DNA of 17,763 nucleotides, taken from assembly GCA_035644475.1 (NCBI GenBank), contig DASQOL010000241.1, positions 1-17,763 of the forward strand, read 5' to 3'. A program made the translations under genes and the position numbers. The DNA is from FEN-1219 sp035644475 (lineage in GTDB: Bacteria > Pseudomonadota > Gammaproteobacteria > Steroidobacterales > Rariloculaceae). Shown in pieces: positions 7,275-14,112 of the stretch (its first letter is position 1; each line of letters opens with the position of its first letter). Below the pieces are notes generated by a model. That model saw only the letters and a list, made by a program, of their open reading frames with translations. It made no database searches and was not told the DNA's origin.

Positions 7275-8615
7275 ATGCTCGGATTGTTGAAGTTGACTCA
7301 CGTGCGCGGCGCGCGCTCGCCCTTGCGCAGCATGCTTTTGCTGGGAGCTTTGCTCTGCGGCGCGGCGCAGGCCCAGATGAACATTGTCGTCACACAATAC
7401 AACGTCCGCCCGATACCGGTCGCGATCGTCCCCTTCGGCTGGCAGGGTACGGGCGCGCCGGCCTACGACGTTGCCGGCGTCGTCACCGCGGATCTCGGCA
7501 ACAGCGGCCGCTTCGCGCCGATCAAGGTCGCCGACATGGTGTCGAAGCCGACGCAGCCCACCCAAGTCAACTTCCAGGACTGGCGCGTGCTCGACGTCGA
7601 CGCGCTGGTGATCGGCCAGCTCTCGCAGACCGCGCCGGGTCGTTACGCCGCCGTGTTCCAGCTATTCGACGTGCCGAGCGGCGAGCAACGGCTGGGTTTC
7701 CGCTTGGAGGGCGGCCAGCAGGATCTGCGCGCGATGTCGCATCAGATCTCGGATATGGTCTTCGAGAAGCTCACGGGCATCAAAGGCGTGTTCAGCACGC
7801 AAATCGCATACGTGAGCGAGGAACAGCGGCCCGACAAGACCAAACGTTACCGGTTGATCGTGTCGGACGCGGACGGCGAGAACGCGAACGTCGTCGCGGA
7901 CTCGCCGCAGCCGCTGATGTCGCCGGCGTGGTCGCCGGACGCGAGGCGGCTCGCGTACGTGTCGTTCGAGGGCAATCAGTCGGCGGTCTACGTGCAGACG
8001 CTGCGGAGCGGCATGCGCGAGAAGGTGTCGGGGCGCCCCGGCGTGAACGGCTCGCCGTCGTTCTCGCCCGACGGGCGGGAGCTCACGATCACGCGCTCCG
8101 ACGACAAGGGCAATCTCGACGTGTTCGCGCTCGATACCTCCACGCAAGCGTTGCGCCAGCTCACCACCGATTCCGGCATCGACACCGAGGCGAGCTGGTC
8201 GCCCGACGGCCGCACGATCTACTTCACGTCGGACCGCGCGGGCTCCGCACAGATTTACAAGCAGGGTACGGCGAGCGGCGCGCGGCCCGAGCGGGTGAGC
8301 TTCGAAAATACCTACAACGCCCATCCGCGAGTGTCGCCCGACGGCAAGCAGATCGCGGTGCAGTATGGGCAGAACAATACGTTCCGGATCGGCGTATTCG
8401 ACGTCGCGAACCGCGAGTTCCGAGGGCTCACCGACGGGAAGCTCGACGAGTCGCCGAGCTTCGCGCCGAACGGCGCGCAGATCATCTACGCGACGAAGGA
8501 CGGCAATCGCGGCGTGCTCGCATCGGTGAGCACCGACGGACGCATCAAGCAACGAATCGCATCGGTCTCGGGGGACGTTCGCGAGCCCGTGTGGGGGCCG
8601 TTCCCTCGGCCCTGA
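7275..8615 (+). CDS. tolB: Tol-Pal system periplasmic beta-propeller protein TolB
   Basis: Periplasmic adaptor that binds Pal and is displaced by TolA during envelope constriction. From ATG 7275 the protein has 446 residues. An N-terminal signal peptide ends in CGAAQA, with cleavage predicted after residue 33. It is followed by the N-terminal alpha/beta domain containing PIPVAIVPFGW and then by a six-bladed propeller with repeated WSPDG/FSPDG-type phrases (SPAWSPDARRLAYVS, GSPSFSPDGREL, EASWSPDGRTIYFTSDR, HPRVSPDGKQIAVQ). AAGGAG at 7264-7269 lies 5 nt before this ATG; a GTG at 7272 is too close to the Shine-Dalgarno, and an ATG at 7332 would leave a signal peptide without a basic n-region. 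A 38-nt gap follows tolA. Confidence 0.96.
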   Translation: MLGLLKLTHVRGARSPLRSMLLLGALLCGAAQAQMNIVVTQYNVRPIPVAIVPFGWQGTGAPAYDVAGVVTADLGNSGRFAPIKVADMVSKPTQPTQVNFQDWRVLDVDALVIGQLSQTAPGRYAAVFQLFDVPSGEQRLGFRLEGGQQDLRAMSHQISDMVFEKLTGIKGVFSTQIAYVSEEQRPDKTKRYRLIVSDADGENANVVADSPQPLMSPAWSPDARRLAYVSFEGNQSAVYVQTLRSGMREKVSGRPGVNGSPSFSPDGRELTITRSDDKGNLDVFALDTSTQALRQLTTDSGIDTEASWSPDGRTIYFTSDRAGSAQIYKQGTASGARPERVSFENTYNAHPRVSPDGKQIAVQYGQNNTFRIGVFDVANREFRGLTDGKLDESPSFAPNGAQIIYATKDGNRGVLASVSTDGRIKQRIASVSGDVREPVWGPFPRP

Positions 8616-8668
8616 AGTGTCTTATGATTCTTCGATTTAGCATCTCTTACGTTATCTGAGGACTACCC

Positions 8669-9184
8669 ATGAAGAATGTTCTGTTGGTCTTGGGCGCGGC
8701 CGCTGTGCTGGCGGTCTCCGCGTGCCATCGTTCGGACACCGTTGCGGATGCCGGTACTACCGGCACCGAGGTGTCTAGCGGCGCGAACACCGCCAGTGAG
8801 GGCGGAGGCGGCGGGATCACGGTGACGCCGGAACAGGCCGCCGCGGCGCGGCTGCGCCAGCAGCTCGTGGTGTACTTCGAGTACGACCAAGCCGAAATCA
8901 AGCCCGAGTTCAACGCGATGCTCGAAGCGCACGCGCGCTTCCTCGCGAGCAACCCGAACGCGCAAGTGCGGCTCGAGGGGCACACCGACGAGCGCGGCAG
9001 CCGCGAGTACAACATCGGTTTGGGCGAGCGCCGCGCGCAGTCCGTGCGCCGCGTGTTGATGCTACAAGGCGCCACCGCCACGCAGGTCAGCACCGTGAGC
9101 TACGGTGAGGAGCGGCCGGCGGCGACGGGGAGTGACGAGGAGTCCTGGCGCCTGAACCGGCGCGTGGAGCTCGTGTATCGTTGA
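8669..9184 (+). CDS. pal: Peptidoglycan-associated outer-membrane lipoprotein Pal
   Basis: Outer-membrane lipoprotein that ties the membrane to peptidoglycan and binds TolB. The 171 residues begin with a lipoprotein signal ending in lipobox VSAC, lipidated at Cys19. The +2 residue is His rather than Asp, consistent with outer-membrane sorting. A Gly/Thr/Ser-rich linker (about 20-50) precedes the OmpA-like domain, which contains VYFEYDQAEI and the diaminopimelate-binding stretch GHTDERGSREYNIGLGERRAQSV (read as GHTDERG then the ERRAQSV helix). The start has GAGGA about 6 nt upstream. The 53-nt tolB-pal gap (8616-8668) is distinctly AT-richer than its surroundings and could hold a promoter, but I cannot pick convincing boxes. 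An inverted repeat lies 63 nt after the stop. Confidence 0.97.
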   Translation: MKNVLLVLGAAAVLAVSACHRSDTVADAGTTGTEVSSGANTASEGGGGGITVTPEQAAAARLRQQLVVYFEYDQAEIKPEFNAMLEAHARFLASNPNAQVRLEGHTDERGSREYNIGLGERRAQSVRRVLMLQGATATQVSTVSYGEERPAATGSDEESWRLNRRVELVYR

Positions 9185-9247
9185 TCCGCGTCGCGGGATA
9201 GAGACGCACGGAGGGTAAACCAGCCAGGGACGTGGCCTCGGAAGATA

Positions 9248-9315
9248 GGGTCAGACCCCTTTTTCTTGGGCGCCTCGTGCTGGTTTCCCGTTTCGAGGAA
9301 AAAGGGGTCAGACCC
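9248..9315. repeat. Palindromic inverted repeat (REP-like, core GGGTCAGACCC) directly before cpoB
   Basis: Two 18-nt arms, 9248-9265 and 9298-9315, are reverse complements at 17 of 18 positions; the only mismatch is the central A of each GGGTCAGACCC core, which is itself a palindrome. A 32-nt loop separates them. The right arm contains AAAAAGGGG (9299-9307), the only Shine-Dalgarno-like sequence for cpoB, and ends one base before its ATG. As RNA, nine consecutive pairs (CCCCTTTTT with AAAAAGGGG) would hide that site. From general memory, GGGTCAGACCCC-type repeats next to short T/A tracts recur in proteobacterial genomes, some near REP-associated tyrosine transposases; this identification is an inference. 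Confidence 0.85.
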
Positions 9316-10125
9316 ATGAAGAGATTGCTTCCAGCTATCGCAGTGATCGTGTTGATCGCGTGTAGCGCGCTGACGAGCGCGCCGGCGTCGGCGGCGCGAC
9401 GCGACGAAGAAGAAGCGATGGCGCTCAAGATGACCGACCTCGAAGCGCGGCTGATCCGTATCGAGAAGATCCTCGAGAATCAGAGCCTGATTCAGCTCGC
9501 GAACGAGCTCGACCAGCTGCGCAACGAGACCAAGGCGCTGCGCGGCGAGCTCGACACGTTGCGCTACGAGAGCCAGAACGGCGCGACCCGTCAGCGCGAG
9601 CTCTATGTCGACGTCGACAAGCGCTTGCAGTCGCTCGAGCAGGCGCAGCGCGGCGCGTCGCTGCCGCCGCCCGCGCAACCGCAAGGCGGTTTCGCGGGGT
9701 CTTCCCCGAGCCAACCGGCGCCGGCTCCGGCCCGCCCGGCGGGCACCGACCAGCAGAACTATCAGGCCGCGTTCGACCTCATGCAGGCCCGCAAGTATGA
9801 GGAGGCCGGCAAGGGATTCACCGATTTCGTCGCGGGCTTTCCGCAAAGCCCGCTCGCCGACAACGCGCAATACTGGCTCGCCGAGACGTACTACGTGCGC
9901 GGCCAGTACCAGACGGCGTTGACGCAGTTCCAGAAGGTCGTCGACGTCTATTCGCAGTCGGCGAAGCTGCCCGACGCGCTGCTCAAGGTCGGCTATTGCC
10001 AGGCCGAGCTCGGCAACCGCGACGCGGCGCGCACGGCGCTCCAGCAAGTCACGCGTAAATACCCCGACACGACCGCGGCGCGGCTCGCCACCCAGCGCCT
10101 CGAGAAACTGCAAGGGGGCGGTTGA
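9316..10125 (+). CDS. cpoB: Cell division coordinator CpoB (YbgF)
   Basis: Periplasmic TPR protein that binds TolA and coordinates outer-membrane constriction with PBP1B-driven peptidoglycan synthesis in E. coli. From ATG 9316 it has 269 residues with a clear signal peptide (MKRLLPAIAVIVLIACSALT then SAPASA, cleavage after about residue 26). A coiled-coil trimerisation segment covers about 37-112, a Pro/Ala/Gly linker about 113-145, and three tetratricopeptide repeats about 146-265, including YWLAETYYVRGQY. Starting at ATG 9316 is supported by the signal peptide and by AAGGGG 8 nt upstream. An in-frame GTG at 9232 would only translate the inverted repeat. The stop overlaps the queE start region. 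Conserved position after pal supports the call. Confidence 0.94.
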   Translation: MKRLLPAIAVIVLIACSALTSAPASAARRDEEEAMALKMTDLEARLIRIEKILENQSLIQLANELDQLRNETKALRGELDTLRYESQNGATRQRELYVDVDKRLQSLEQAQRGASLPPPAQPQGGFAGSSPSQPAPAPARPAGTDQQNYQAAFDLMQARKYEEAGKGFTDFVAGFPQSPLADNAQYWLAETYYVRGQYQTALTQFQKVVDVYSQSAKLPDALLKVGYCQAELGNRDAARTALQQVTRKYPDTTAARLATQRLEKLQGGG

Positions 10126-10799
10126 GTGCGGTGGCCGCGACTGCGCAGGAGGCCGGCGCTCCGCGGCTGAAGATCACCGAGATCTTCTTCTCGATCCAAG
10201 GCGAGGCGTCGTTCAGCGGCTGGCCCACCGTGTTCGTGCGGCTCACGGGTTGCCCGCTGCGCTGCCAATATTGCGACACCGCGTACGCGTTCACCGGCGG
10301 GGATTGGTGGTCGTTCGACGACATCACCGCGGAGATCCGCAAGCACGGCACACGCTACGTTTGCGTCACCGGCGGCGAGCCGCTCGCGCAGCCGCGCTGC
10401 GCTGCGCTGCTTACGGCGCTTTGCGACGACGGCTTCGACGTGTCGCTCGAGACGAGCGGCGCGATCGACATCGCGCCGGTCGACACGCGCGTCTGCCGTG
10501 TCGTCGACGTGAAGACGCCCGGCTCGGGCGAGGTGGAGCGCAACCGCTGGGAGAACCTCGCGTTGCTCACGCCGCGTGATGCGCTCAAGTTCGTGATCTG
10601 CGATCGCGCGGATTACGAATGGTCTCGGGAGGTGCTCGCCGAGCGCGCGGCGAACGCGCCGTGCCCGGTGTTCTTCTCGCCGAGCTATACGCAGCTGCCG
10701 GCGCGCGCGCTGGCCGAGTGGATCCTCGCGGACCGGTTGCCGGTGCGGCTGCAAGTGCAGCTGCACAAGGTGCTCTGGGGCGATGTGCCGGGGAAGTAG
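10122..10799 (+). CDS. queE: 7-carboxy-7-deazaguanine synthase QueE (radical SAM)
   Basis: Radical-SAM enzyme that contracts 6-carboxy-tetrahydropterin to 7-carboxy-7-deazaguanine in preQ0/queuosine synthesis. From TTG 10122 it has 225 residues. The early motif FFSIQGEASFSGWPTVFVRL is typical of QueE. The cluster-binding motif is the QueE/radical-SAM C-x3-C-x2-C, CPLRCQYC, with Cys44, Cys48 and Cys51. GGEP at about 84-87 contacts SAM. The start is uncertain. TTG 10122 overlaps the cpoB stop and lies 3 nt after AAGGGGG (10112-10118), while in-frame GTG 10131 lies 12 nt after it; neither spacing is ideal. queC, the next enzyme in the pathway, lies downstream beyond a 225-nt structured gap. Confidence 0.95.
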   Translation: MSAVAATAQEAGAPRLKITEIFFSIQGEASFSGWPTVFVRLTGCPLRCQYCDTAYAFTGGDWWSFDDITAEIRKHGTRYVCVTGGEPLAQPRCAALLTALCDDGFDVSLETSGAIDIAPVDTRVCRVVDVKTPGSGEVERNRWENLALLTPRDALKFVICDRADYEWSREVLAERAANAPCPVFFSPSYTQLPARALAEWILADRLPVRLQVQLHKVLWGDVPGK

Positions 10800-10830
10800 C
10801 GCAGCAGTGGGTGCGGTGGTGCCCCCCGGA

Positions 10831-10919
10831 GAGATCGTCACGGCCGCGGACAATCTCCGCCCGATCGTCCGGATTTCGCGGACGAAGAGGCCGAGTCTGT
10901 CCGCTCGCGTGACGATCTC
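10831..10919. repeat. 89-nt symmetric imperfect palindrome between queE and queC
   Basis: Read against its own reverse complement with no gaps, the segment gives three perfectly paired blocks: GAGATCGTCACG (10831-10842) with 10908-10919, GCGGACA (10846-10852) with 10898-10904, and TCGTCCG (10865-10871) with 10879-10885. About half of the intervening 12-nt block also pairs. In total about 32 of 41 positions are complementary around a 7-nt loop (10872-10878). The equal spacing on both arms is what makes this more than scattered GC-rich complementarity. It could act as an RNA hairpin controlling queC within a queE-queC transcript, or be a palindromic mobile repeat. I do not recognise the family. 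Confidence 0.8.
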
Positions 10920-10978
10920 CGCAGAGTGCGGCGCACGCGCCGACGCCGGCGCCCCGCGCGGGCGTTCGGAGTACGCCA

Positions 10979-11014
10979 CCCCGCCCACTAGGCTGACGAT
11001 CCTTAGAAGCGGGG
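10979..11014 (+). promoter_or_regulatory. Candidate leader hairpin covering the queC ribosome-binding region
   Basis: CCCCGC (10979-10984) can pair with GCGGGG (11009-11014). Inside, CTAGG can pair with CCTTAG if one base bulges, leaving a short loop CTGACGAT. The right strand is the purine-rich stretch nearest the queC GTG at 11025 and probably serves as its ribosome binding site. A fold here would therefore lower initiation. It does not match the preQ1 riboswitch classes I know. In such GC-rich sequence a 6-bp stem can arise by chance. Confidence 0.35.
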
Positions 11015-11024
11015 CGACGCTCCC

Positions 11025-11699
11025 GTGAAATCCGTCGTGCTGCTCTCGGGAGGACTCGACTCGGCGACCGCGCTCGCCGTCGCGCTCGAGCGTGGCGACG
11101 AGTGCTACACGCTGTCGTTCGACTACGGGCAGCGGCATCGCGCGGAGCTCGCGGCGGCGAAGCGCGTGTCGCTGGCGATCGGCGCGGCCGCGCATCGGGA
11201 GCTGAAGATCCCGATCGGCGAGCTCGGTGGGTCGGCGTTGACCGACCCGCGGATCGCGGTGCCCGAGCACGGCGGCGCCGGCATCCCGGTCACCTACGTG
11301 CCGGCGCGCAACACCGTGTTCCTGAGCCTCGCGCTCGCGTGGGCCGAGGTGCTCGAGGCCGAGGCGATCGTGATAGGCGTCAACGCGATCGACTACAGCG
11401 GATACCCCGACTGCCGGCCGGAGTTCATCGCCGCGTTCGAGTCGCTCGCGCGGCTCGCGACCAAGCGCGGCGTCGAGGGCGGCGCGTTGAAAATCGACGC
11501 GCCGCTCGTGTCGATGACGAAGGCCGACATCATCCGGCGCGGCGTCGAGCTCGGCGTCGACTACTCGCTCACCGTGTCGTGCTATCAGGCGGACGCGGAA
11601 GGCCGTGCGTGCGGCCGCTGCGACTCTTGTCGGCTACGCCGCGAAGGGTTCGTGGCGGCAGGCGTCGCGGACCCGACGCGCTATCAATCTCGCGCCTGA
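11025..11699 (+). CDS. queC: 7-cyano-7-deazaguanine synthase QueC
   Basis: ATP-dependent enzyme that converts 7-carboxy-7-deazaguanine and ammonia into preQ0, the step after QueE. The 224 residues match the family. The PP-loop SGGLDS is at residues 8-13. The substrate-region phrases SFDYGQRH, YVPARNTVFLSLA and GVNAIDYSGYPDCRPEF are typical. The structural zinc site is complete: Cys186, Cys196, Cys199 and Cys202 in the SCYQ...CGRCDSC arrangement. It starts with GTG, preceded by a weak purine stretch (GGGGCGA) lying in a potential hairpin. The last codons form one copy of a short degenerate direct repeat whose second copy lies 51 nt downstream. Confidence 0.97.
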   Translation: MKSVVLLSGGLDSATALAVALERGDECYTLSFDYGQRHRAELAAAKRVSLAIGAAAHRELKIPIGELGGSALTDPRIAVPEHGGAGIPVTYVPARNTVFLSLALAWAEVLEAEAIVIGVNAIDYSGYPDCRPEFIAAFESLARLATKRGVEGGALKIDAPLVSMTKADIIRRGVELGVDYSLTVSCYQADAEGRACGRCDSCRLRREGFVAAGVADPTRYQSRA

Positions 11700-11750
11700 T
11701 TCGCGGCCGCCGGAGCGCCGGGTCCCGCTCGCTATCAATCGCGCGTCTGA
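11681..11750. repeat. Degenerate direct repeat: queC 3' end and a second copy 51 nt downstream
   Basis: CTATCAATCTCGCGCCTGA (11681-11699, the last queC codons and stop) recurs as CTATCAATCGCGCGTCTGA (11732-11750), 17 of 19 identical. Similarity extends weakly to the left of each copy. The second copy overlaps the 3' end of the convergent gene, so that gene's stop codon and last residues fall in it. This looks like a small duplication at the edge of the reverse-strand block. Confidence 0.75.
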
Positions 11751-12115
11751 CGCTCGCCCGGCACCCTGTGCTTTGCCTTCTGCATGATCTGCGCCTCGAC
11801 GACGGTGCCGTCGGGCCACTTGAGCAGCAGCTTGTTACGCTTGATGGCCGCGGGGATCTCGGAGCCCACCTTCAAGTCCTTCGCGCTCGGGCTGCGCACC
11901 GTCTTCGACGGAAACTCGCCGGTAACGTCGTAGCCGTCGAGCACGACGACGACGTGGTTCACGTCCGTCGTCGTGCCGCCGACTCCGATGCCGGCGATGC
12001 TGAAGTTGGTGTTCTTCCGCTCGTAGGTCTGGGCGACGAGTATCGTCGCAAACTCGAAATCATCGGCCGCGGCGGCTACGCCGCAGACCAAGAGCAGCAA
12101 CCACGAAGCGCGCAT
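11735..12115 (-). CDS. Small exported protein of unknown function
   Basis: Not recognised. From the ATG at 12115 (reading leftward) it has 126 residues. A signal peptide MRASWLLLLVCGVAAAADDF is clear, with likely cleavage after the Ala run; the Cys is not in an acceptable lipobox, so it is probably a soluble periplasmic or secreted protein. The mature part has no Cys and alternates hydrophobic and charged residues (HVVVVLDGYDVTG, KLLLKWPDGTVVEAQI), suggesting a small beta-rich domain. GGAG lies 9 nt upstream of this ATG, which supports it over an in-frame GTG at 12130. It lies downstream of the DUF3592-type gene on the same strand (97-nt gap) and convergent to queC, and might be co-transcribed with the former. 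Confidence 0.7.
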   Translation of the reverse strand: MRASWLLLLVCGVAAAADDFEFATILVAQTYERKNTNFSIAGIGVGGTTTDVNHVVVVLDGYDVTGEFPSKTVRSPSAKDLKVGSEIPAAIKRNKLLLKWPDGTVVEAQIMQKAKHRVPGERQTRD

Positions 12116-12212
12116 CGGTTGGATCTCCACGATTGTTTTGGCTCCGCAGCGGCCGCCTTCGAGAGTGTACCGACCGCGCGAGCTTGTTCAAGAGTGCAAA
12201 GCTGAACGCCGT

Positions 12213-13946
12213 TCAGGCGGGGCGAGCCGGCCGGCTGCCGCCGTTCATCCAGTACCCCGCAAGCCAGGTCGCGACGTCGTAGTCCGGGAGCGCGCTCGCC
12301 GCGGTCAACGTGCGCTCGTCGGTCTCGACACGCACGTCGTAGTAGAGCTTGTTGCCGGCCTGCATGCCGCGCTTCGCGGCGATGCCGCGGAGCATCGCGC
12401 GCGGGATCTCGACGGGCGCTCGGCCGAACAGGCCGCGGCGCGCGACCGTGAGCATGCCGTCGCCGAGCGTGACGCGGTGCTCCGTGAGCCACAGGTCGAG
12501 CACGAACCAGATGAATAGCGCGTCGAACAGGCCGAACACGATCGGAAACAGCACGGGCGCGTCGAGCCACAACATGCCGACCACGAACGCCGTCCACATC
12601 GCGCAGAACAGCGTGAGACCGACGGCGACCTTCTTGTGGCGCGCGCGGCCGAACGTCCACGCTTCGCCGCCGCGCGTGAGTTGCTCGTAGCGAATGCCGA
12701 GCGACTCGAGCTTCGCGCGATCGGGACGCGATGCCGGAGACGGGGGCGCGGCGGCGACCTCGGCCGGGCTCGGCGTCTCGCTAGTCGCGAACACCGGCAG
12801 CTCGAAGCGGCTCCAGTAGTCCGGGCCCGGGCACTCGCCGCTGATGTCGAGCCGCCAGGTGATCCGGTTGGGGTCGTCGATCGGGCTCGCCGCGGGTTGA
12901 TCGGCGGGCACGGGCACGTCGATGGGAATCGAGCTGTAGGTCGGCGTGATCTGACAGCCCGAGCGGGGCACGGTCCACTCGTTCTGCCAGACGATCCGCT
13001 CGCTCGAGTCGCTGTCGCGCTGGCTGCTCCGGCGGTGCTCGATGCAGCTGAGCTCGACGCGGAACGCGCGCTCGACGGGCACGGAGGTCTCGACGCGGAT
13101 CGCGCCGACGAGACGTCCGCCGAGTGCGATCGGCGTGCGGTGCAGCACGAGCGTCGAGGTGCCGAAGCGCTTCACCGTGAGCCACGCCCGCACCGCCCAC
13201 ACAGCGAGCCCGATGCCGATCAGCGGGAACAGCAGCGCGACCAACACCAGCGAGTTGCCGGCTGCGAGCTCCTTCGGCACTAGGAACACCGCCGGCAGCG
13301 AGATGAGGTTCCAGAGCAGCGCAAAACCGGCCGCGAAGTAGGCCGTCACGCGGGTCGACGCCTTGACGCGACCGTTGGCCCATTCCTCGCGCCAGCGCCA
13401 AGGCTCGGTGGGGAAGCGGCGTTGCAGCTCGTTCGCGGCCGCGAGCTTGCGCGCGCCGTAACGCGCGCCGAACAGCAGGCCGAACCCGACGCCGCCGAAC
13501 ACGAGTGCGAAGACGCTTTGGAACATCAAAAGGAACGGCCGCAGCGTTCGGTCGAGCGTTGCGTGAGAGGGCTCGTCGGGATCGACGAAGGCCGTGACCG
13601 CGCCGCGCTGCCGGTCGACGGAGAGCTTCGAGTAGAGGTTCGACTGGAAATTGCCGATGTTGTCGGCAAGCGTGCTGATCGCGACGCGGGTGCTCGCGTA
13701 GTCGCGGCCGCCGTAGGAGTAGCGGTAGCTTGCCGCGACCTTGTGAGTGGTGGATTCGTCGTCTTGGTGGTCCTCGAGCGCCAGGGTGTCGAGCGTCGCG
13801 GCCACCGGCACCCAGCTCGCCATGCGCTGCCAGTCGAGGAGCGTGGCGCCCGCGAAATACAAAGCGACGACGCCGACGGCCGCGAACGGCAGCGCGAAGA
13901 GCGCGAGGCAGCCGGTGGCGGTTCTGTCTTGGGTTTTCGAGCTCAT
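12213..13946 (-). CDS. DUF3592-type multi-pass membrane protein
   Basis: A 577-residue integral membrane protein. The N-terminal third matches the DUF3592 pattern: a transmembrane helix (about 12-36), an extracytoplasmic domain with WVPVAATL, ASYRYSYGGRDYAS and VDPDEPSHATLDRTLRP, then a second helix (about 138-161). Four more hydrophobic spans follow at about 202-224, 232-256, 439-460 and 463-486. Between spans four and five lies a soluble domain of about 180 residues with a Pro/Ala-rich linker near 390-410. The last 90 residues (VTLGDGMLTVARRGLFGRAPVEIPRAMLRGI...) resemble the small PH-like domains that follow paired helices in some bacterial membrane proteins, but that is inference. The function of DUF3592 proteins is not established. 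Only a weak purine run precedes the ATG. The gene lies between queC and tRNA-Lys, which are adjacent in Pseudomonas. Confidence 0.85.
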   Translation of the reverse strand: MSSKTQDRTATGCLALFALPFAAVGVVALYFAGATLLDWQRMASWVPVAATLDTLALEDHQDDESTTHKVAASYRYSYGGRDYASTRVAISTLADNIGNFQSNLYSKLSVDRQRGAVTAFVDPDEPSHATLDRTLRPFLLMFQSVFALVFGGVGFGLLFGARYGARKLAAANELQRRFPTEPWRWREEWANGRVKASTRVTAYFAAGFALLWNLISLPAVFLVPKELAAGNSLVLVALLFPLIGIGLAVWAVRAWLTVKRFGTSTLVLHRTPIALGGRLVGAIRVETSVPVERAFRVELSCIEHRRSSQRDSDSSERIVWQNEWTVPRSGCQITPTYSSIPIDVPVPADQPAASPIDDPNRITWRLDISGECPGPDYWSRFELPVFATSETPSPAEVAAAPPSPASRPDRAKLESLGIRYEQLTRGGEAWTFGRARHKKVAVGLTLFCAMWTAFVVGMLWLDAPVLFPIVFGLFDALFIWFVLDLWLTEHRVTLGDGMLTVARRGLFGRAPVEIPRAMLRGIAAKRGMQAGNKLYYDVRVETDERTLTAASALPDYDVATWLAGYWMNGGSRPARPA

Positions 13947-14060
13947 GGCGAGTCCCGTGGCGTCTATTAACCGCGAATCGGGCGCGCGCGGCCAGTGAGC
14001 AGTTCTCAGTCGGAGGCGTATAGCGGCTCGGCCGGCGTGCCGGGCACAGCGCTTCCCGTC

Positions 14061-14066
14061 TATAAT
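14061..14066 (+). promoter_or_regulatory. -10 box (TATAAT) of the tRNA-Lys promoter
   Basis: A perfect consensus TATAAT ends 46 nt before the mature tRNA. It is followed by a GC-rich discriminator (GCCGGCTCGCG), typical of stable-RNA promoters under stringent control. The -35 region is poor: GTGCCG at 14037-14042 with an 18-nt spacer is the best available. Transcription would start near 14073 and give a 5' leader of about 40 nt removed by RNase P. Confidence 0.6.
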
Positions 14067-14112
14067 GCCGGCTCGCGCCGCAGGCTCAGGCGGCGCACCG
14101 CAACGACGACCC

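Noticed and set aside
9232..9315. In-frame GTG start extending CpoB upstream by 28 residues
   Set aside because: The extension only translates the inverted repeat, places the signal peptide internally, and lacks its own ribosome binding site.
10800..11024. preQ1 riboswitch in front of queC
   Set aside because: No match to the preQ1 classes I know; queC makes preQ0 and the structures seen are large GC-rich palindromes instead.
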